64,000 nt of DNA from Sparassis latifolia (Eukaryota; Basidiomycota; Agaricomycetes; Polyporales; Sparassidaceae). Under the pieces are notes generated by a model, which worked only from the letters and a program-made list of their open reading frames with translations, had not been told where the DNA came from and made no database searches. The stretch is taken from assembly GCA_018466975.1 (NCBI GenBank), contig CM031555.1, positions 434,001-498,000 on the forward strand, given 5' to 3'. A program made the translations under genes and the position numbers. Of the stretch, positions 60,642-64,000 are shown in pieces; the stretch's first letter is position 1, and every line of letters starts with the position of its first letter.

Positions 60642-60723
60642 GGCGCTATAGCCAAGTGGTTACGGCGACAGATTAGAAATCTGTTTCCCTTTGGGAGCGC
60701 AGGTTCGAGTCCTGCTGGCGTCG
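60642..60723 (+). tRNA. tRNA-Ser (AGA)
   Basis: The 82-base sequence folds as a long-variable-arm tRNA. Acceptor arms are GGCGCTA and TGGCGTC with discriminator G. The D arm contains AGTGGTTA. The anticodon stem ACAGA/TCTGT encloses the loop TTAGAAA with anticodon AGA. The variable arm is TTCCCTTTGGGAG, typical of serine tRNAs, and the T arm is GCAGGTTCGAGTCCTGC. There is no intron. A run of five T at 60739-60743 follows as RNA polymerase III terminator. Confidence 0.95.
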
Positions 60724-60738
60724 CAGAGTGAATTGGTC

Positions 60739-60743
60739 TTTTT
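60739..60743 (+). terminator. RNA polymerase III terminator
   Basis: Run of five T, 15 bases after the tRNA-Ser discriminator base. Confidence 0.7.
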
Positions 60744-61283
60744 AGCTTGTACTTTGAGTAGGCTTCCCAATTACAGGGCTTCCATAAACCTTGACGTTGC
60801 ACCAGGTTTTTTGGGTGTGATCATCTTAGGAGCCTCAGAACACAACCAGGAGTCCTCCCTCATATGAAAGTGTGACAGAAAACAGTAGTATTGCAGGGTT
60901 CAGTCCTAGGACTGCTTTAGGACTGATTACATGGCCAGACCTTTGTGGCACTGCAATTATACCTTGGAGCGGAGTCCTAGGAATAGCCTATTATAATGTT
61001 GACTCAGAGTAAGCACAGGCCTTGGCTGGAGGAGCTTTTGGCTCTGGGTCAGGTAAGTGATACTTTGCTGTGGTTCACTGGGCATGGCAAAATGGAAAGT
61101 ACACTGGGCTATCACAGTTGTTCATTGATATCAATATATATGACAGTGAGTTGAGGATGCCTAAGCTATATGTGGGATTCATTGTCTGAAGTCAGATAGG
61201 TAGTCTGCACAATACAGATGGGGGGAGTATAGAGGAGGATGCCTAGCAACTGTGTGCAAGAAGAACTTGTGTTCTGTCTTCTG

Positions 61284-61367
61284 ATATGATGCCTACAACC
61301 AGTGCAGGGCATGACGAGTTTTCTTATATGAGGCCTACAACTAGTGCAGGGTTTTTCGAGTCTTCTT
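61284..61367. repeat. Tandem duplication, 42-bp unit, two diverged copies
   Basis: Copy one at 61284-61325 contains ATATGATGCCTACAACCAGT and copy two at 61326-61367 contains ATATGAGGCCTACAACTAGT. They are adjacent and differ at several positions. Confidence 0.8.
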
Positions 61368-61783
61368 CATCTTTTTCAATCTGGTGATGAGTGCACATCT
61401 GACACAAACACCTAAACCCAAACAACAATGGACCTGAGTGTGAGAGAAGGGTGACACAATAATAATATGATGCAAGTGGGTCCCAGAACCTTGACCAAAG
61501 CCTAGGGGGATGCTACCTATAAAAGAATGAGGGTTCGTGATGAAAACACGAAGTTGGGTGATGAAATACGATGAAGTTGCAAAAGTCAGAGATGTGAAGC
61601 TAAGGTCACATCAGAATTACTGAAGTTGCAGGTGAAGATGAACTAAATCACAAGTGGAGGGGAAGTATTTGTCATGGAAACGCTATGGGGAAATACAGTA
61701 TTTGCTGTCTCAACAGAGTCACAGTTAGTCTCATGCAAAAGTTGGAGTAAGACTAATGCAGATAGTATATCGTAGCTTAAAGT

Positions 61784-61945
61784 ATCGTTATATCACTATG
61801 TCACTATTGCGGTGTCGCAGTTCGCTATTGCAGTTGCAGTTGCAGTCTCTAAACACAGTACACAGTCTCGCTATATCACAGTGTCGCAGTGTCGCAGTGG
61901 GGTATATCACAGTTTGAAGTCGCTATCACAGTAAATGCAGTTTCT
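61784..61945. repeat. Degenerate microsatellite-like tract
   Basis: Overlapping short words, TATATCAC, GTCGCAGT and GTTGCA, recur many times without one fixed unit. This is usual for slippage-prone non-coding DNA or the interior of an old transposon. Confidence 0.6.
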
Positions 61946-62289
61946 TAGTGATCTGAAGTAAAAGGGGAACTCCTCCCTACTGGTCTTCAATGATAATCGA
62001 TGTAGATACAGCAGGTATTTATAAAGAGGGGAAAAGGTGAGACAGATGACTCATTGAGCATACGCTCTTCACATGTGATAGCCCACACGCTAATGGCTGG
62101 GGTAATCAGAATGATGCTTGGAACTGATAAGACAGTTCTTATCCTTGTGGGAACACTCTTTATCACTCAATGGGTTTTCATGTATTTGATTGTCACCCAC
62201 ATCCACAATATTCTATTTCACATCACAGATAACTGTGACCCCTTTAACGACTGAAAGGTATAAAGGGAGAAGAAAACAATGAATCACCA

Positions 62290-62778
62290 ATGATCACCTC
62301 TGTGATCGACACTTTAGTCAACAACATACTTGCTGAAGTTGTCTCCACAATCATGACCACTTCAGTATCATCTACGCTCGTTGATGGAGTACCACCTCGA
62401 GTGCAAACACCTTTCATTTTCCCATCCTCGCGCTCGCCCTCTATCAAACCTAGTCATGTATCAGATGAACAAGAATTTGCCACACGACTGGTTTCTGCTA
62501 TCTGCATTTCTGTCGACTTCAAAGACATTCTCGTTGCCTTACAGAGTCATCCGCATGATTGCCAAGTGGTAATTTCTATGCAACGAGCATTGGAGGTAGT
62601 TGAATGGATGAACACGGCCAGGCATGAACTTGTCTCAGTAGAGGAAAGGATGAGGAGAGCCCGAACCAGAGTTGAACAGGTTTGGTCCCTGATGTGCAGT
62701 ACAGTCACTTGTACAGCACAGGAAATTTGGAGAGAGCATGGGCACGAGGACATCAGCCACATCCTCACTTGCCTTTGA
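62290..62778 (+). CDS. Hypothetical protein
   Basis: A frame of 162 codons starting MITSVIDTLVNNILAEVVST and ending ISHILTCL. The middle contains Ser/Pro (FPSSRSPSIKP); the end is helical and charged (VEERMRRARTRVEQVW). I do not recognise a family. It lies in repeat-rich DNA and could be part of a transposon-borne gene. A further frame at 62922-63134 with acidic Gly/Asn content (GIGNNEGGNDSNMDAEGEVD) may be a second exon or unrelated. Confidence 0.4.
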   Translation: MITSVIDTLVNNILAEVVSTIMTTSVSSTLVDGVPPRVQTPFIFPSSRSPSIKPSHVSDEQEFATRLVSAICISVDFKDILVALQSHPHDCQVVISMQRALEVVEWMNTARHELVSVEERMRRARTRVEQVWSLMCSTVTCTAQEIWREHGHEDISHILTCL

Positions 62779-63425
62779 CTGAGATCAACTGTTAGTAGCA
62801 GACAGCCACTGCGAGTCATAAGAATGAACTCTGATCGACCTTCAGTGTGAGGACATCACCTGAAGTGTCTCCTGAATAGACTGGTGTCTTAGATGAAGAC
62901 CTTGTCTCATGATGACTGGACTTGATGCTTGTGTTTTGCTGCTGCATAGCAGTTGGTGAGAACATTGACAGTGGCAAAGGTATAGGCAACAACGAGGGTG
63001 GTAATGACAGTAATATGGATGCTGAGGGAGAGGTTGATCCTGGTGCGAATGTGGAACCCGACAATAGCACCGGGCAGGAGATGCAAGTCAAGATGGGGAT
63101 GAAGTGTAAGAATGATAGGTATGTTTTCTCCTAATTGCACTTGTCCACAGCACTCCTACTTATGTCATCGGTGCAGACAACTTCCGCACACTGCTACGGC
63201 AAAGAAGGGGAAGGCTGTAGTCATCGTTAAGAAATTCTTGTATGTTATCCTAACTACCCTTATGTGTATATAATCTGATTTGTATTTCTTACTAGCACGG
63301 TCACTAAGGTGAAACATGCTACTCATGCGAGCACTGCACCACGAAGGGCTAGTCACCTTGCGGGGCACAGCTAATGAATGGGTGACATTTTGCCTATGAT
63401 ACTTTAAGTTCAGATCATCATTGAC
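62779..63425. other. Unresolved stretch
   Basis: It holds the possible second frame mentioned for the hypothetical protein and otherwise no recognised feature. Confidence 0.3.
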
Positions 63426-63593
63426 TTGCTTCACTTCTGTTTTGTTTCTCACCTGTTGGGATAATCTTTGGATTATCTTGTTGCTTCACTTCTGTTCTGT
63501 TCCTTACCTGTTGGGATAATCTTTGAATCATCTTATCACTTCACTTCTGTTCTGTTCCTTACCTGTCAGGATAATACTTGGATCATCTTGCAA
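63426..63593. repeat. Tandem repeat, 55-bp unit, three copies
   Basis: The word TCACTTCTG starts at 63431, 63486 and 63541, exactly 55 bases apart. Each copy continues with TTCTGTT, ACCTG and GGATAAT followed by a TTGGAT/TTGAAT phrase and ATCTT. Copies two and three are more alike than either is to copy one. Confidence 0.9.
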
Positions 63594-63802
63594 GATAAGC
63601 AGCAATGTAAACCAAGAGAGAATCTGAAGATGATATATGTTGTGTCTGCAGGATATAGTCTGTGTGCATACTGAAGATTATGTCTGGATCATCCAGAGAT
63701 GATTATGAGATAATCCTGAAAGAGGTCTGCTAAGTAAGCAGCCTGCTAATCCTGAAGTTCTGTTAATTAACAGTATATATTATCTTCCATAAATGACAAT
63801 GA

Positions 63803-64000
63803 TGGATCAGTCCGCACTTGCAGGAAAAACTCTGGAACTTGCCACACTGTTGTACCAACCATCATCCAGGTAAATTGTCCCTGTGTATTGGGCTGCCAGT
63901 TATGATTAAGAACAATGAAGCAACTGAATGTGGTGTTACAAATGGTGCTGAAGGCATTGTAGTTGGCTGGAAGTCATGACCACTTACTCAAGATAAATTG
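63803..64000 (+). pseudogene. Fragment of a PIF1/Helitron-type helicase gene, cut by the window end
   Basis: The frame reads SPHLQEKLWNLPHCC, then HHPGKLSLCIGLPVMIKNNE and ATECGVTNGAEGIVVGWKS. This matches the C-terminal helicase part of PIF1-like proteins carried by Helitrons or related elements in mushroom genomes, where the pattern LPHSATxHxPGKLxLCxGxPVMIRNN occurs. A stop precedes it at 63800-63802, and an in-frame TGA stands at 63977-63979, after which PLTQDKL continues in the same phase. No start or Walker motifs lie in the window. It is probably a dead transposon remnant, but the rest lies outside. Confidence 0.75.

Larger units (their letters stand above)
60744..62289. other. Repeat-rich non-coding stretch
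   Basis: The composition changes here: more A and T, many short direct repeats and no convincing gene. TCCTAGGA occurs at about 60905 and 60983. The part 61540-61700 repeats the words GATGAA and GAAGTTG, and 61790-61945 repeats TATCAC, GTCGCAGT and GTTGCA. A TATA-like TATTTATAAAG near 62016 could belong to a long terminal repeat, but I could not find paired ends. Confidence 0.45.

Noticed and set aside
61669..62100. Possible long terminal repeat of a retrotransposon
   Set aside because: A TATA-like box and a TG start are present, but I found no second repeat, primer-binding site or target duplication in the window.

Overview
The window is nuclear DNA of a filamentous basidiomycete, most likely an Agaricomycete (a polypore-like genome is my guess). 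The evidence is the many short GT-AG introns (about 45-70 nt) inside nearly every gene, a C2H2-type short zinc-finger gene, a Clp1-like gene, a gene family otherwise typical of mushroom-forming fungi, the fungal DASH-complex gene dad3, and a PIF1/Helitron-type helicase fragment. No bacterial operons, CRISPR arrays, rRNA genes or viral genomes are seen.

Layout. 0-8 kb: a decayed copy of the 3' end of the neighbouring kinesin gene, a mitochondrial carrier, arginase and a zinc-finger protein. 8-15 kb: a very long kinesin with a coiled-coil tail. 15-24.5 kb: a small putative membrane protein, a GNAT acetyltransferase and a broken second copy of it, a short-chain dehydrogenase, the kinetochore protein Dad3 and the actin-nucleation subunit ARPC1. 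24.5-28.4 kb: a gene-poor stretch holding a foldback (inverted-repeat) element, upstream of a Clp1-like gene. 29.3-35.8 kb: a decaying block with a protein-kinase relic and an oligopeptide-transporter (OPT) relic. 35.8-49.8 kb: a dense housekeeping block with LIS1/nudF, a GFD2-like protein, a YTH-domain m6A reader, tRNA-Ile lysidine synthase, the Rag GTPase Gtr1, lumazine synthase and an SRP40/Nopp140-like nucleolar protein. 50.4-59.8 kb: a vacuolar Ca2+/H+ exchanger, a decayed member of a mushroom-specific family, amidophosphoribosyltransferase and the ATP synthase beta subunit. 60.6 kb: a tRNA-Ser. 60.7-64 kb: AT-richer repeat-laden DNA ending in a helicase relic.

How genes relate. Several head-to-head pairs share short upstream regions (YTH reader/tilS, lumazine synthase/SRP40, ade4/atp2), and tilS and gtr1 are tail to tail. 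Kinesin, LIS1 and ARPC1 all serve the cytoskeleton, but they are not adjacent enough to suggest a cluster. I found no convincing new multi-gene system. The most informative oddities are the kinesin tail duplication, the foldback element, the cluster of dead genes, and single-base frameshifts in the essential genes atp2 and gtr1, which point first to sequencing or assembly indels.
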